This document shows positions 1 to 8,187 of a DNA stretch of 64,000 bases, piece by piece. Origin of the DNA: Adhaeribacter aquaticus DSM 16391. Its GTDB lineage: Bacteria > Bacteroidota > Bacteroidia > Cytophagales > Hymenobacteraceae. Both the position numbers and the translations under genes were made by a program. Location of the stretch: NCBI RefSeq assembly GCF_000473365.1, contig NZ_KI421517.1, positions 1,429,780 to 1,493,779 on the forward strand. The letters run 5' to 3'. The notes under the pieces were generated by a model that did no database searches, was not told where the DNA came from, and saw only the letters and a program-made list of their open reading frames with translations. Each line of letters begins with the position of its first letter. Positions within the stretch are counted from its first letter, which is position 1.

Positions 1-372
1 CAGTACAAAGTCAATGTTGAACGGTATAGCCGCTGAGCCAATAGCCATAGCGACATTATTTTCTTCCGCTTTCACTAAAAAAGTATCTAAACCATTAATA
101 AGAGATAAATAAGGGAAATATTCTTCCTGATAACGTCTCTCTTTTTCTATGGATATTTTATCTGCTTCTTCGGCAGTGAAACGGCCTTTACCAAAGATGC
201 GGTCCAGTACTTCGCTGTTCTTGCCGTACATCTGCACCTTTACTTCCTCCTGACTTAAAGAGGCTCCTAACTCGTTGTTTAACATATGGTGCCACGCTTT
301 ACCATGATAGTGCATATCATCAATCATGGTACCATTTAAATCAAAAAGGAAAGCTTTAGGTTTTGTACTCAT
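1..372 (-). CDS. HAD-superfamily hydrolase (beta-phosphoglucomutase-like), 3' end outside window
   Basis: The first 124 codons are present; the gene runs off the left edge. Translation from the ATG at 372 begins MSTKPKAFLFDLNGT. This is HAD motif I, with the nucleophile Asp at residue 11, followed by a cap helix region (HYHGKAWHHML) typical of the beta-phosphoglucomutase/phosphatase subfamily. Further in, the segment around GSAAIPFN sits where motif II (Ser/Thr) is expected. Oddity: the usual second Asp of DxDGT (the general acid/base) is Asn (DLNGT). It lies 36 bp downstream of the transketolase C-half on the same strand, so it is probably the last or a late gene of the pentose-phosphate operon and may act on a sugar phosphate. 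The substrate cannot be told. Confidence 0.8.
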   Translation of the reverse strand, partial: MSTKPKAFLFDLNGTMIDDMHYHGKAWHHMLNNELGASLSQEEVKVQMYGKNSEVLDRIFGKGRFTAEEADKISIEKERRYQEEYFPYLSLINGLDTFLVKAEENNVAMAIGSAAIPFNIDFVL

Positions 373-408
373 AGATTTTAAAGAAAGTGTAAAAGGGGAA
401 GAAAAAAC

Positions 409-1374
409 TTATTTCTTCCGGTTCTTACGCTCCATTACTTTTTTCACCGCCATGATAATATGATCATCATCCAGACCATACTTTTTCATTAACTGTTCTG
501 GCGTACCACTTTCGCCAAAGCTATCGTTTACAGCCACATATTCCATTGGCACCGGATTGTGTTTAATCAGTACCTGTGCAATGCTGTCGCCTAAGCCGCC
601 TAAGCGATTGTGTTCTTCGGCACTTACAACGCAACCAGTTTTAGCTACCGAAGCCAAAATAGCTTCTTCGTCTAAAGGTTTGATAGTATGAATATTGATG
701 ATCTCTGCGTTAATGCCGATTTCGGCTAATTTTTCGCCAGCTTTTATAGCTTCCCAAACCAAATGGCCGGTTGCTACAATGGTTACATCGGTACCTTCGT
801 TTACCATCCAGGCTTTGCCAATTTCAAACTTTTGATCCGGATCAGTAAATACCGGGATTACCGGCCGACCAAAACGTAAGTAAACGGGACCTTCGTATTC
901 GGCAATAGCAATGGTAGCGGCTTTGGTTTGGTTAAAATCGCAGGTATTAATAACGGTCATGCCTGGCAACATTTTCATTAAACCAATGTCTTCTAAAATC
1001 TGGTGCGTTGCACCATCTTCACCCAGCGTTAAACCTGCGTGGGAAGCACATATTTTTACGTTCTTATCGGAGTACGCAATAGACTGACGAATCTGGTCGT
1101 AAACCCGGCCCGTAGCAAAATTGGCAAAAGTACCGGTAAACGGAATTTTACCACCAATGGTCATACCTGCGGCAATGCCCATCATGTTGGCTTCGGCAAT
1201 ACCAACCTGCACAAAGCGCTCCGGAAACTCTTTAATGAACGCATCCATTTTAAGCGAGCCTACTAAATCGGCACAAAGCGCTACTACATTTTCATTTCTA
1301 CGGCCAGCCTCTAATAAGCCAGCGCCAAAGCCAGAGCGGGTGTCTTTCTTCTCGGTATAAGTATATTTCTTCAT
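409..1374 (-). CDS. Transketolase, C-terminal subunit
   Basis: 321 aa. This is the pyrimidine-binding and C-terminal half of a two-subunit transketolase, which transfers two-carbon ketol units between sugar phosphates in the non-oxidative pentose phosphate pathway. It shows the GIAEANM segment with the catalytic Glu (E61) that activates the thiamine diphosphate aminopyrimidine, the RQSIAY helix, the SHAGLTLGEDGATHQ loop and a C-terminal Rossmann-like domain (about 190-310). It must pair with the N-terminal subunit encoded 44 bp upstream on the same strand. DXS-like enzymes share this fold, but the split form next to transaldolase argues for transketolase. Confidence 0.93.
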   Translation of the reverse strand: MKKYTYTEKKDTRSGFGAGLLEAGRRNENVVALCADLVGSLKMDAFIKEFPERFVQVGIAEANMMGIAAGMTIGGKIPFTGTFANFATGRVYDQIRQSIAYSDKNVKICASHAGLTLGEDGATHQILEDIGLMKMLPGMTVINTCDFNQTKAATIAIAEYEGPVYLRFGRPVIPVFTDPDQKFEIGKAWMVNEGTDVTIVATGHLVWEAIKAGEKLAEIGINAEIINIHTIKPLDEEAILASVAKTGCVVSAEEHNRLGGLGDSIAQVLIKHNPVPMEYVAVNDSFGESGTPEQLMKKYGLDDDHIIMAVKKVMERKNRKK

Positions 1375-1418
1375 TTTCGATTTCTTAACAAGTGAATTAA
1401 ACTTCCAGGTACTGTTGC

Positions 1419-2261
1419 CTAGTAATCCTGATGATTAGTTGTTGCTAACTGGTTTAAAGCAGCATATAACTGATCGTCGTTTGGAGCTGTGCCATGCCAT
1501 TTATGGGTACCCATCATAAAGTCAACGCCGTGACCCATGTTAGTTTGCATCAATATCATGATTGGCTTGCCCTGGAACGCTCTGGATTTTGCTAATTCTA
1601 AAGTTTTGATAACATCAGCTAAATCGTTCCCATTCATTTTTAGAACATCCCAGCCAAACGCTTCCCACTTAGCTTCTAAATTACCCAAAGATAACACTAC
1701 ATCGGTAGGACCGTCAATCTGCTGACCGTTCACATCAATAGTTGAAATCAAATTATCAACTTTGTTGTGTGGTGCAAACATAGCCGCTTCCCAAATCTGA
1801 CCCTCTTGTAATTCACCGTCACCGTGTAGGGTAAATACTAAGCCATTGTCTTTATTCAATTTTTTAGTAAGAGCCGCACCAATAGCTACTGATAAGCCCT
1901 GGCCCAAAGAACCAGAAGCAATGCGTACACCTGGTAAATGTTCGTGGGTAGTAGGGTGTCCCTGTAAACGGGAATCCAGTTTACGGAAGGTTTTTAGTTC
2001 ATCTACCGGGAAGTAACCGGAACGAGCCAACACACTGTACCATACCGGCGAAATGTGACCATTTGATAAAAAGAAAAGATCTTCGCCTTCACCGTGCATG
2101 TTAAAGTCCGGGTTGTGCTTCATTACTTTAAAGTAAAGCGCTACCAGAAGATCGGTACAGCCCAAAGACCCCCCTGGGTGGCCTGACTGACATTGGTGTA
2201 CCATCCGCACTATATCACGGCGGACCTGTTTTGCTATGTGTTCTAATTCGTCTAATTCCAT
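1419..2261 (-). CDS. Transketolase, N-terminal subunit
   Basis: 280 aa. This is the diphosphate-binding half of a split transketolase. Visible features are SGHPGG (H28), SNGHISPVWY, GSLGQGLS, and the thiamine-diphosphate motif that starts GDGE (147-150) and ends in DVN about 30 residues later, which coordinates Mg2+ and the cofactor diphosphate. The protein stops where a full-length transketolase (about 660 aa) would continue into the pyrimidine domain; that part is the next gene. It lies 30 bp after the transaldolase gene, so tal, tktN and tktC are very probably one transcript. Confidence 0.93.
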   Translation of the reverse strand: MELDELEHIAKQVRRDIVRMVHQCQSGHPGGSLGCTDLLVALYFKVMKHNPDFNMHGEGEDLFFLSNGHISPVWYSVLARSGYFPVDELKTFRKLDSRLQGHPTTHEHLPGVRIASGSLGQGLSVAIGAALTKKLNKDNGLVFTLHGDGELQEGQIWEAAMFAPHNKVDNLISTIDVNGQQIDGPTDVVLSLGNLEAKWEAFGWDVLKMNGNDLADVIKTLELAKSRAFQGKPIMILMQTNMGHGVDFMMGTHKWHGTAPNDDQLYAALNQLATTNHQDY

Positions 2262-2291
2262 TTTATAATATTTTAAATTTTTGTTTTTAAT

Positions 2292-2963
2292 TTATTGTCC
2301 AGCAACTGCCGTTTTCATTTTTTCGGCATCCTGTAAAAATTTCTTTAAGCCGCTATCGGTTAAAGGATGGTTTAATAATGCTACAATTGGCTCTAGCGGG
2401 CAGGTACAAACATCAGCACCAATTTCGGCACATTTAATAATGTGCATTGGATTCCGGATGGAGGCTGCTAAAATTTGCGTCTGATAATTTTGTACATCAT
2501 AAATATGAACTAGTTGTTCTATTAGCTGTAATCCATCCCAGCTAATATCATCTACCCGGCCAATAAAGGGCGATACGTAGGTAGCACCAGCTTTAGCCGC
2601 TAAAATAGCCTGTCCGGCTGAGAAAACCAATGTGCAGTTAGTACGAATACCGTTATCGGTAAACCATTTTATTGCTTTTACCCCATCTTTTATCATTGGC
2701 ACTTTAACCACAATGTTTGGATGAATGGCCGCTAATTTCTGGCCTTCTTCCACCATGCCCTTAAAATCCGTTGATAGTACCTCGGCGCTTATATCACCAT
2801 CCACTATCTCGCAGATAGCTTTATAATGGTCTAAAGTTGCTTTTTCGCCTGTAATGCCTTCTTTAGCCATTAAAGATGGGTTCGTAGTAACGCCATCCAG
2901 AATACCTAATTCGTTTGCTTCTCTAATTTGCGCCAGGTTGGCTGTGTCGATAAAAAATTTCAT
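2292..2963 (-). CDS. Transaldolase, small FSA/TalC-type
   Basis: 223 aa, the usual size of the small transaldolase/fructose-6-phosphate aldolase family (full-length TalB is about 315 aa). The TIM barrel starts MKFFIDTANL; TTNPSL and the Schiff-base lysine K87 in VVKVPM are present. Residue 61 is Glu (AEVLST), where E. coli FSA has Gln59. By known structure-function work on the family this favours transaldolase over F6P aldolase activity. It is first of four same-strand genes with both transketolase halves, which fits conversion of sedoheptulose-7-P plus glyceraldehyde-3-P. A promoter-like box and a perfect inverted repeat lie 36-62 bp upstream. Confidence 0.9.
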   Translation of the reverse strand: MKFFIDTANLAQIREANELGILDGVTTNPSLMAKEGITGEKATLDHYKAICEIVDGDISAEVLSTDFKGMVEEGQKLAAIHPNIVVKVPMIKDGVKAIKWFTDNGIRTNCTLVFSAGQAILAAKAGATYVSPFIGRVDDISWDGLQLIEQLVHIYDVQNYQTQILAASIRNPMHIIKCAEIGADVCTCPLEPIVALLNHPLTDSGLKKFLQDAEKMKTAVAGQ

Positions 2964-2998
2964 AAAAGCTTGACTTGCTATTTAATAGTTAACGGTCG

Positions 2999-3006
2999 CA
3001 AAGGTA
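2999..3006 (-). promoter_or_regulatory. Putative -7 box of the transaldolase-transketolase operon
   Basis: Read on the minus strand the bases are TACCTTTG, an exact match to the Bacteroidota -7 consensus TAnnTTTG, ending 36 bp before the transaldolase ATG. No good -33 TTTG was seen at the usual spacing. A second TACCTTTG on the same strand lies at 3077-3084 and could be an alternative start site. Confidence 0.4.
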
Positions 3007-3025
3007 ATTGTATTTATTACAATTA
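3005..3025. promoter_or_regulatory. Perfect 8-5-8 inverted repeat overlapping the operon promoter
   Basis: Left arm TAATTGTA (3005-3012), spacer TTTAT, right arm TACAATTA (3018-3025). It covers the upstream edge of the TAnnTTTG box, the normal position for an operator that blocks or recruits RNA polymerase. The cognate regulator is unknown. Confidence 0.4.
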
Positions 3026-3454
3026 CTAGGTCCTGTTAAAATATTAATCTAAAATTTACGCCTGCTAAAATCCGGACAAAGGTAAGGATATATGTTTCAG
3101 GAAAAATGATTTAGGAAGAGGAAAAACAAAGGAAGTAAGCAATTTTCTAATAACGTTCATGTAGCAATTGATTTTATACGAACCTAGTGTAACTGTTGGT
3201 TAAACCATTGATAATGCTATACTTGGGAGTTTAGGTTTTGTTCTAACTTATTTTCTTTTTATCTCTAAAAAGCTTAGAGGACTACTTAAGCGAAAAGGAG
3301 GGTATTTTCAGTTTATTTAGTTAACCGGGCAATTGTATCAGGAGGGAATTGGAGCAATTTATTAAGGGCAGTAATTCAGGTGCAATTAAACTTAAATTTA
3401 ACCTAAAATAGATATTACCTGAACGACGCAGTTTTGGTGATAAGTCTGGCCCTA

Positions 3455-4396
3455 TTACCGCTGCCATATAACGTCTGTAAACCAGTGTTTGCTATCGTAA
3501 AATTGCGCTATTGGCGTAAAACCAGTTATATGAGCTATATTCTCAATTTCCTCCGGGCTGTATTTATGGGAAACTTCCATAAAAATTGGTTCATTCGCTG
3601 CCAGCTGAATAACGTCTTTTGTTTTGGATAGAGTAATTTGTTGATCTTTTAAACTTATTAAATAACTTTTACAGGAACCTGTTTCCGGATCGTAGGTTGG
3701 ATAATGATCAAAGTTAGCTAAGTTAAAATCAGCTCCTAGTTCGCGGTTTATACGGTTCAATAAGTTTAAATTGAAATTCCGGGTAAAACCTTGCCTATCG
3801 TTATAAGCACTTAAGATAGTTTGGGGATGTTTTTTAAGATCTACACCCATTACTAAAATATCACCGGGCAACAGCATTTGATATAAGTGCCGGCAAAATT
3901 CAAGGCACTTCTCCGGAAACATATTTCCAATGTTAGATCCTAAAAACAGCACTACTTTATTTTTTTTCGAAAGCTGATTAGCCTTTTCCAACATGTCAAA
4001 ATATTCGCCATTTAATCCTGTTACCAATAGGCCCGGAATGGCTGAAGGAAGTTCAGTTTCTAAAAGCGCAATAACATGCTGTGAAATATCAATCGGATAA
4101 TAGGTGAACGCAGTAGTGGTGTTAACTAAATGCTTTAAAAGGTAAGAAGTTTTGGAAGCATCGCCGGCCCCTAACTCCACTAAGTCGTAGGTGTTTAACT
4201 GCTCTTTAAAAACCTGAACAAGCGCTTCCGTCTGATGCTGTAAGATTTCGAGTTCACAGTTAGTGAGATAGTACTCCGGTGAGTGCATAATTTGCTGAAA
4301 AATAATATCGCCTTCAGCATCGTAAAAGTATTTTGATGGTAAGTACTTTGGGGTGGCCAGTAAGCCTTGCAGAATGTCCTGGTAAAATTGATTCAT
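3455..4396 (-). CDS. egtD: L-histidine N(alpha)-methyltransferase EgtD
   Basis: 313 aa, normal family length. EgtD trimethylates histidine to hercynine with three S-adenosylmethionine, the first step of ergothioneine synthesis. The SAM-binding motif ELGAGD is at 74-79, followed by SKTSYLL, and the YYPIDIS strand at about 99-105. The N-terminal substrate segment includes EYYLTNCE, with tyrosines that contact histidine in characterised EgtD. The C-terminal region (FMEVSHKYS and later) matches the methyltransf_33 family. It starts 5 bp after the egtB stop, so the two are translated from one message. Confidence 0.93.
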   Translation of the reverse strand: MNQFYQDILQGLLATPKYLPSKYFYDAEGDIIFQQIMHSPEYYLTNCELEILQHQTEALVQVFKEQLNTYDLVELGAGDASKTSYLLKHLVNTTTAFTYYPIDISQHVIALLETELPSAIPGLLVTGLNGEYFDMLEKANQLSKKNKVVLFLGSNIGNMFPEKCLEFCRHLYQMLLPGDILVMGVDLKKHPQTILSAYNDRQGFTRNFNLNLLNRINRELGADFNLANFDHYPTYDPETGSCKSYLISLKDQQITLSKTKDVIQLAANEPIFMEVSHKYSPEEIENIAHITGFTPIAQFYDSKHWFTDVIWQR

Positions 4397-4401
4397 ACGT
4401 T

Positions 4402-5589
4402 TTATTTAGCCAATCTAATTCCGGTTAATTGCCATTGCATAACAGGCTGAAAGAAATTACGATAGGTCAGGCGGGAATGATTAGGTGGTGTAAAGTCAGA
4501 TGCTCCGCGCAGTACCATTTGGTTTATCATAAATTTGCCATTATACTCGCCTAAAGCGCCGGGAGCTTTTATGTAGTTAGGGTAAGGCAAATAGGCACTT
4601 TCGGTCCATTCCCAGCGTTGGCCCCAGTTAAGTTTAGGCGCGGCGGCTTCCCATTCAAATTCTGTTGGCAAGCGCTGCCCCTTCCAAGCGGCAAAAGCAG
4701 CTGCTTCGTACCAGGATACGTGCGTTACCGGTTCGGTCGGGTTAATTTTCTCCAGCCCTCTTAAAGTATAGTGATGCCATTCTTTATTAATTTTGTGCCA
4801 GTATAATGGCGCTTCCTGTTGGTTATTTTTTACCCATTCCCAACCATCAGCATGCCAGTATTTGTGGTCTTTATAGCCGCCTGCCTCCATAAATTCTAAA
4901 TATGCTGCTGTGCTTACCAGTTGGGTGCATAACTCATATGCGCCTAAATAAACTTGGTGGCGGCCTTTCTCATTATCAAAGTAAAAAGCATTGCCTTTAT
5001 ACCCGATTTCGTACAAGTCTGCCGGCATTTTAATATAGCTTTCTTGGTTTAAAGATGCTTCGGCAGTTGGGTAGCTGTGATTATAAGGAGGCAGAAGCGG
5101 GTTATGGCCCAGAATATATTTAATATCAGTTAATAAAAGTTCCTGGTGCTGTTCTTCATGGTTCAGGCCCAGCGTTACCAGTTCTTCTATTTCTTTTGGT
5201 AAATGAGGGTAAGACAGCAACAAAGCCATGGCTTCATCTACGTGGTGCCGGTACTGGTAAATATCCGTTACCGTAGGGCGACTTAAATTTCCGCGGTCGG
5301 TACGTACCACGCGTGCTCCTACGGCTTCGTAATAGCTGTTAAAAACAAAGTTATATTGGGGATTAAATTCTTCGTATTCGGGTAAGTGCGGTTTTAAAAT
5401 AAAGGTTTCAAAAAACCAGGTAGTATGTCCTAAATGCCACTTCGGCGGACTTACAAATTCTACTGGCTGCACCACATAATCTTCTGTTTCCAGGGGAGCA
5501 CAAATACTAACAGTTCTTTTCCGGGTTTGCGCATATTGTGCCAGGTAAGTTGGGGGAGCAACTGGCTGCGTGGACGTATTGGAATTCAT
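4402..5589 (-). CDS. egtB: Ergothioneine biosynthesis sulfoxide synthase EgtB
   Basis: 395 aa. A non-haem iron enzyme that joins hercynine to a thiol donor (gamma-glutamylcysteine or cysteine) through O2-dependent sulfoxide formation. It has an N-terminal DinB-like domain with the iron-binding histidines: HLGH (52-55) and HEEQH (H144, H148). The C-terminal FGE-sulfatase domain (about 175-395) shows EPVTHVSWYEA, GQRLPTEFEWE, WEWTES and the final RGAS..NHSR..YRNFF and TGIRLAK segments. No egtA, egtC or egtE is adjacent, so the thiol donor cannot be decided from this locus. It is first gene of the egtB-egtD pair. Confidence 0.93.
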   Translation of the reverse strand: MNSNTSTQPVAPPTYLAQYAQTRKRTVSICAPLETEDYVVQPVEFVSPPKWHLGHTTWFFETFILKPHLPEYEEFNPQYNFVFNSYYEAVGARVVRTDRGNLSRPTVTDIYQYRHHVDEAMALLLSYPHLPKEIEELVTLGLNHEEQHQELLLTDIKYILGHNPLLPPYNHSYPTAEASLNQESYIKMPADLYEIGYKGNAFYFDNEKGRHQVYLGAYELCTQLVSTAAYLEFMEAGGYKDHKYWHADGWEWVKNNQQEAPLYWHKINKEWHHYTLRGLEKINPTEPVTHVSWYEAAAFAAWKGQRLPTEFEWEAAAPKLNWGQRWEWTESAYLPYPNYIKAPGALGEYNGKFMINQMVLRGASDFTPPNHSRLTYRNFFQPVMQWQLTGIRLAK

Positions 5590-5919
5590 GTTATGGGTAA
5601 CAAATTACTTTGGTTTAGTAGCAAAATGGTAGTACGGGTAAAAAGCAGAACAGGAAGTAATAAACCTGATAAAAGAACAATACAGCTTTATTATTCCCTT
5701 ACAAACGCTATATTCAAATAGCATTATAACCTTTTTCCCCCAGGCTCGGCAGAAATAAATACAGAGTGTTTTGCTTATGATAAGGTATGTTCCTATGCCG
5801 CGTTGAAAAGTAGGTGGGAACCTAAAAGTATATTTTTATGACCGATTAGGCTCTGGAATGGCTACGTACCTGCCAGCGGAACAGCACGCACTATGTCAGG
5901 TGTGACCTTTAACTTTAAA
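5590..5919. other. Intergenic region upstream of egtB
   Basis: 330 bp between the egtB start and the cupin stop, both minus strand. It should hold the egtBD promoter, but no TAnnTTTG box at a convincing distance was found. No open frame with gene-like features and no strong terminator hairpin were recognised. Confidence 0.5.
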
Positions 5920-6264
5920 TTATAGATAATTGGTAGTCATTCCTTTTTCACCTCCCGACGGGCCGTAAAATAATACCCAGGTGCTGAAATCGGCGGTAAA
6001 GTTTATGAATTTATGGTAAGCCCCGGCCGGAACAAATAAAAAGTCACCGGCTTTAACCTCTGTAATTTCGCCTTCCAGAATAAACTGCCCACTTCCTGCG
6101 GCAATTACATATACTTCGTCCCGCTCGTGCGGATTCTGGTTATCTACTTTGTCGGGTTTATATAATTCTACCGAAAGAGTACCGTGTTCAAAAAGCACCT
6201 TGAAAGGCTTTTCTTCTTTTCTTAGTGCGTTTGCTGCGTCCGCAAGAGCTATCTGGTTTAACAT
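5920..6264 (-). CDS. Small cupin-domain protein
   Basis: 114 aa, a single cupin barrel. Cupin motif 1 corresponds to the stretch HERDEVYVIAAGSGQFILEG (about 46-65) and motif 2 to VPAGAYHKFINF (about 77-88). The metal-binding pattern is partial (His/Glu in motif 1, His in motif 2). Such proteins are isomerases, dioxygenases or sensors; no substrate can be assigned. It starts 25 bp after the stop of the metallo-hydrolase gene and is probably co-transcribed with it. Confidence 0.85.
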   Translation of the reverse strand: MLNQIALADAANALRKEEKPFKVLFEHGTLSVELYKPDKVDNQNPHERDEVYVIAAGSGQFILEGEITEVKAGDFLFVPAGAYHKFINFTADFSTWVLFYGPSGGEKGMTTNYL

Positions 6265-6289
6265 ACAGTTAGTATCCTTTATAAACCTC

Positions 6290-7315
6290 TTATAACTGCC
6301 ACCACGTACGTGTGGCGGTAGAATCTCCTAAAACATAAGTTTCGCCAATGGCAGGTGTGGCTACTGGTAAGTTATGTGGGGCCGCTGCCGCTAAAACCCG
6401 GGTAATCGGTTCGTCCCAGGGGTGATACGCTAAGGCAAACTTACCCCAGTGGATAGGCCATAAAACCTCTGTTTGCAAATCTAAGGCCGCTTGTACGGTT
6501 TGTTCCGGCAACATGTGTATGTAAGGCCAATTTATTCCGTACTGACCACATTCCAGCAAAGCCAGGTCAAAAGGACCAAATTTATTACCTATTACTTTAA
6601 ACTGGGCATCATAGCCAGAATCGCCTCCCAAAAATATTTTATAGCCCTGCAGTTCCAGCACATAGGAAGTCCATAACGTATTATTTCGGGTAAAACCACG
6701 GCCCGAAAAGTGTCTGGCCGGTGTTGCTGTAAGTTTTATATTTTTATTTATCTGGGTATCTTCCCACCAGTCTAATTCTGTAATTTTTTCAGGAGCAATG
6801 CCCCAGTACTCTAAATGTTCTCCTACACCTAAGGGAACTACGATTTTTTTTACTTTATCCTTTATCTGGCTGATGGTTTCGTAGTTCAGGTGATCGTAAT
6901 GGTCGTGGGTAATAATCAGCAGATCAATAGGAGGTAAATCTGCCGGGCTATAAGCTTCCAGGCCGGTAAAGCCTTTTATTATAAAAGAAAAAGGAGATGC
7001 ATAGTTTACCAGTACCGGATCGACCAGAATGGAAAAGTTGTAGTGTTTAATAAAATAAGAAGAGTGCCCGAACCAGACAAATGCTGGAGTATTTGCAGCA
7101 ATATTCTTTAAATCGGTTTTAATAACAGGCAAAGGCTGACCAGGCTTTACCGTAACAGGTTTATTTATAAAGTCGCGCATCATTTTCAGCGGGGACACGC
7201 CTTTCAGCATCACCTCGGTTTTTTCTATGTTCTGAAATGTGCCGTCTTGATAATGGGGTGATAGCCTAATCCTTTTTAACCTTTCTCCCGCAGGAGCCTT
7301 GCCAAGTACTTTCAT
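6290..7315 (-). CDS. MBL-fold metallo-hydrolase (RomA / NAPE-PLD-like)
   Basis: 341 aa. It carries the zinc-binding signature THDHYDHL of the metallo-beta-lactamase fold, the later metal ligand histidine in PARHFSGRG, the Asp in GGDSGYD, and the C-terminal PIHWGKFALAYHPWDEP typical of the RomA/N-acyl-phosphatidylethanolamine phospholipase D group. The start MKVLGKAPAGERL and the HxSYFIK segment also match this subgroup. There is no signal peptide, so it is cytoplasmic. Family members are often generically annotated and the substrate here is unknown. Confidence 0.88.
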   Translation of the reverse strand: MKVLGKAPAGERLKRIRLSPHYQDGTFQNIEKTEVMLKGVSPLKMMRDFINKPVTVKPGQPLPVIKTDLKNIAANTPAFVWFGHSSYFIKHYNFSILVDPVLVNYASPFSFIIKGFTGLEAYSPADLPPIDLLIITHDHYDHLNYETISQIKDKVKKIVVPLGVGEHLEYWGIAPEKITELDWWEDTQINKNIKLTATPARHFSGRGFTRNNTLWTSYVLELQGYKIFLGGDSGYDAQFKVIGNKFGPFDLALLECGQYGINWPYIHMLPEQTVQAALDLQTEVLWPIHWGKFALAYHPWDEPITRVLAAAAPHNLPVATPAIGETYVLGDSTATRTWWQL

Positions 7316-7451
7316 GTTCTGTTTTCCAGCCGTTCTAAAAATAAGTAACTACTCCAGGATAAAAATGAGTGCTTGTTTTTCTTATTTTGGCTAAAGATAA
7401 AAAGCTACTTTACAAGATAAAATAATAAATTAAACCCTGCTGCCCTTGCTC

Positions 7452-7483
7452 AAAAAAAGGGCTGCTTTTATAAAGCAGCCCTT
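7452..7483 (-). terminator. Intrinsic terminator after the DinB-family gene
   Basis: A perfect 12-bp stem (AAGGGCTGCTTT with AAAGCAGCCCTT) and a 3-nt loop. Read on the minus strand it is followed by a run of seven T. It lies 8 bp after the stop of the gene at 7491. Confidence 0.88.
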
Positions 7484-7490
7484 CGCATTT

Positions 7491-8033
7491 TTAAAAATCA
7501 GTTTCGTCGGCGCTGGGGCCGTAACTGCCCGGGATAGGAATATTTAATAACCGCAGGTAAACACCTAGCTGCGCCCGGTGATGTACAATTTGGCTATAGG
7601 ACATTCTGATTACTTCATACTTCGTATAGTTACCATAAATCTCTTCACCGTTTCTCAAAATCCAGGTTTCCCAAAACGTTTCTTCTTTGGCTTGCTCCAA
7701 TGCTGCTTTACCGGTAGCTAACGAATTTTCAAAATAATCCAGTAAATGAGTTGTATGGTTGATAACTTCAGGCATGTATGGGTTAGCGGCAAAGTCCAGT
7801 TCCTCGGTCGTAAGTGCCATGGCTACCCAAGTTGGTAATTCAGCAATGTGGGTTGCTAACCATCTTATTGTGCCACTTTTTGGATGCGGCTGCCAATCAA
7901 ATTTATCGGCAGGAACCCGAGACAACATTTTGCGGGTGGTTTCGGCTTCCTGTTCCATTTCTTTCAGGAGTAAATCAAACAGGGTACTTGTCTGAACTTC
8001 TAACATAGCTTTAAGTGTTTTGGTATAGCACAA
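7491..8033 (-). CDS. DinB-family protein
   Basis: 180 aa from the upstream ATG at 8033. An internal ATG at 8006 (MLEVQTSTLFDLL) gives a more typical DinB N-terminus and is the likelier start. It is a four-helix-bundle DinB/YfiT-type protein with putative metal histidines in RWLATHIAELP and in the HHRAQLGVYLR segment near the C-terminus. Such proteins are presumed metal-dependent hydrolases or thiol-S-transferases; no substrate can be given. It is single, with its own terminator. Confidence 0.85.
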   Translation of the reverse strand: MCYTKTLKAMLEVQTSTLFDLLLKEMEQEAETTRKMLSRVPADKFDWQPHPKSGTIRWLATHIAELPTWVAMALTTEELDFAANPYMPEVINHTTHLLDYFENSLATGKAALEQAKEETFWETWILRNGEEIYGNYTKYEVIRMSYSQIVHHRAQLGVYLRLLNIPIPGSYGPSADETDF

Positions 8034-8187
8034 AGAAAGAGGCCCCCACTGACAACCCTATGGCAGCCTGTTTTTAAGTAAAAAATTTTTTTTAGGATGG
8101 TTAATTAAAAGGGCATAAATAACTCAATAGGCCGGGAAAAGCATTTGTTAAAAACCAAGGATGCTAGAAGCAAAACCAGAAATAGAC

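Larger units (their letters stand above)
2964..3454. other. Intergenic region upstream of the transaldolase operon
   Basis: About 490 bp between the transaldolase start and the egtD stop. It contains the two TACCTTTG boxes and the inverted repeat described separately. No credible coding sequence, RNA gene or strong hairpin was seen in the rest, and no intrinsic terminator after egtD could be recognised. Confidence 0.6.

Noticed and set aside
5740..5900. Relatively GC-rich stretch upstream of egtB as a possible gene remnant
   Set aside because: No frame with recognisable motifs; a small TAGGT-GGGA-ACCTA inverted repeat is too short to weigh.
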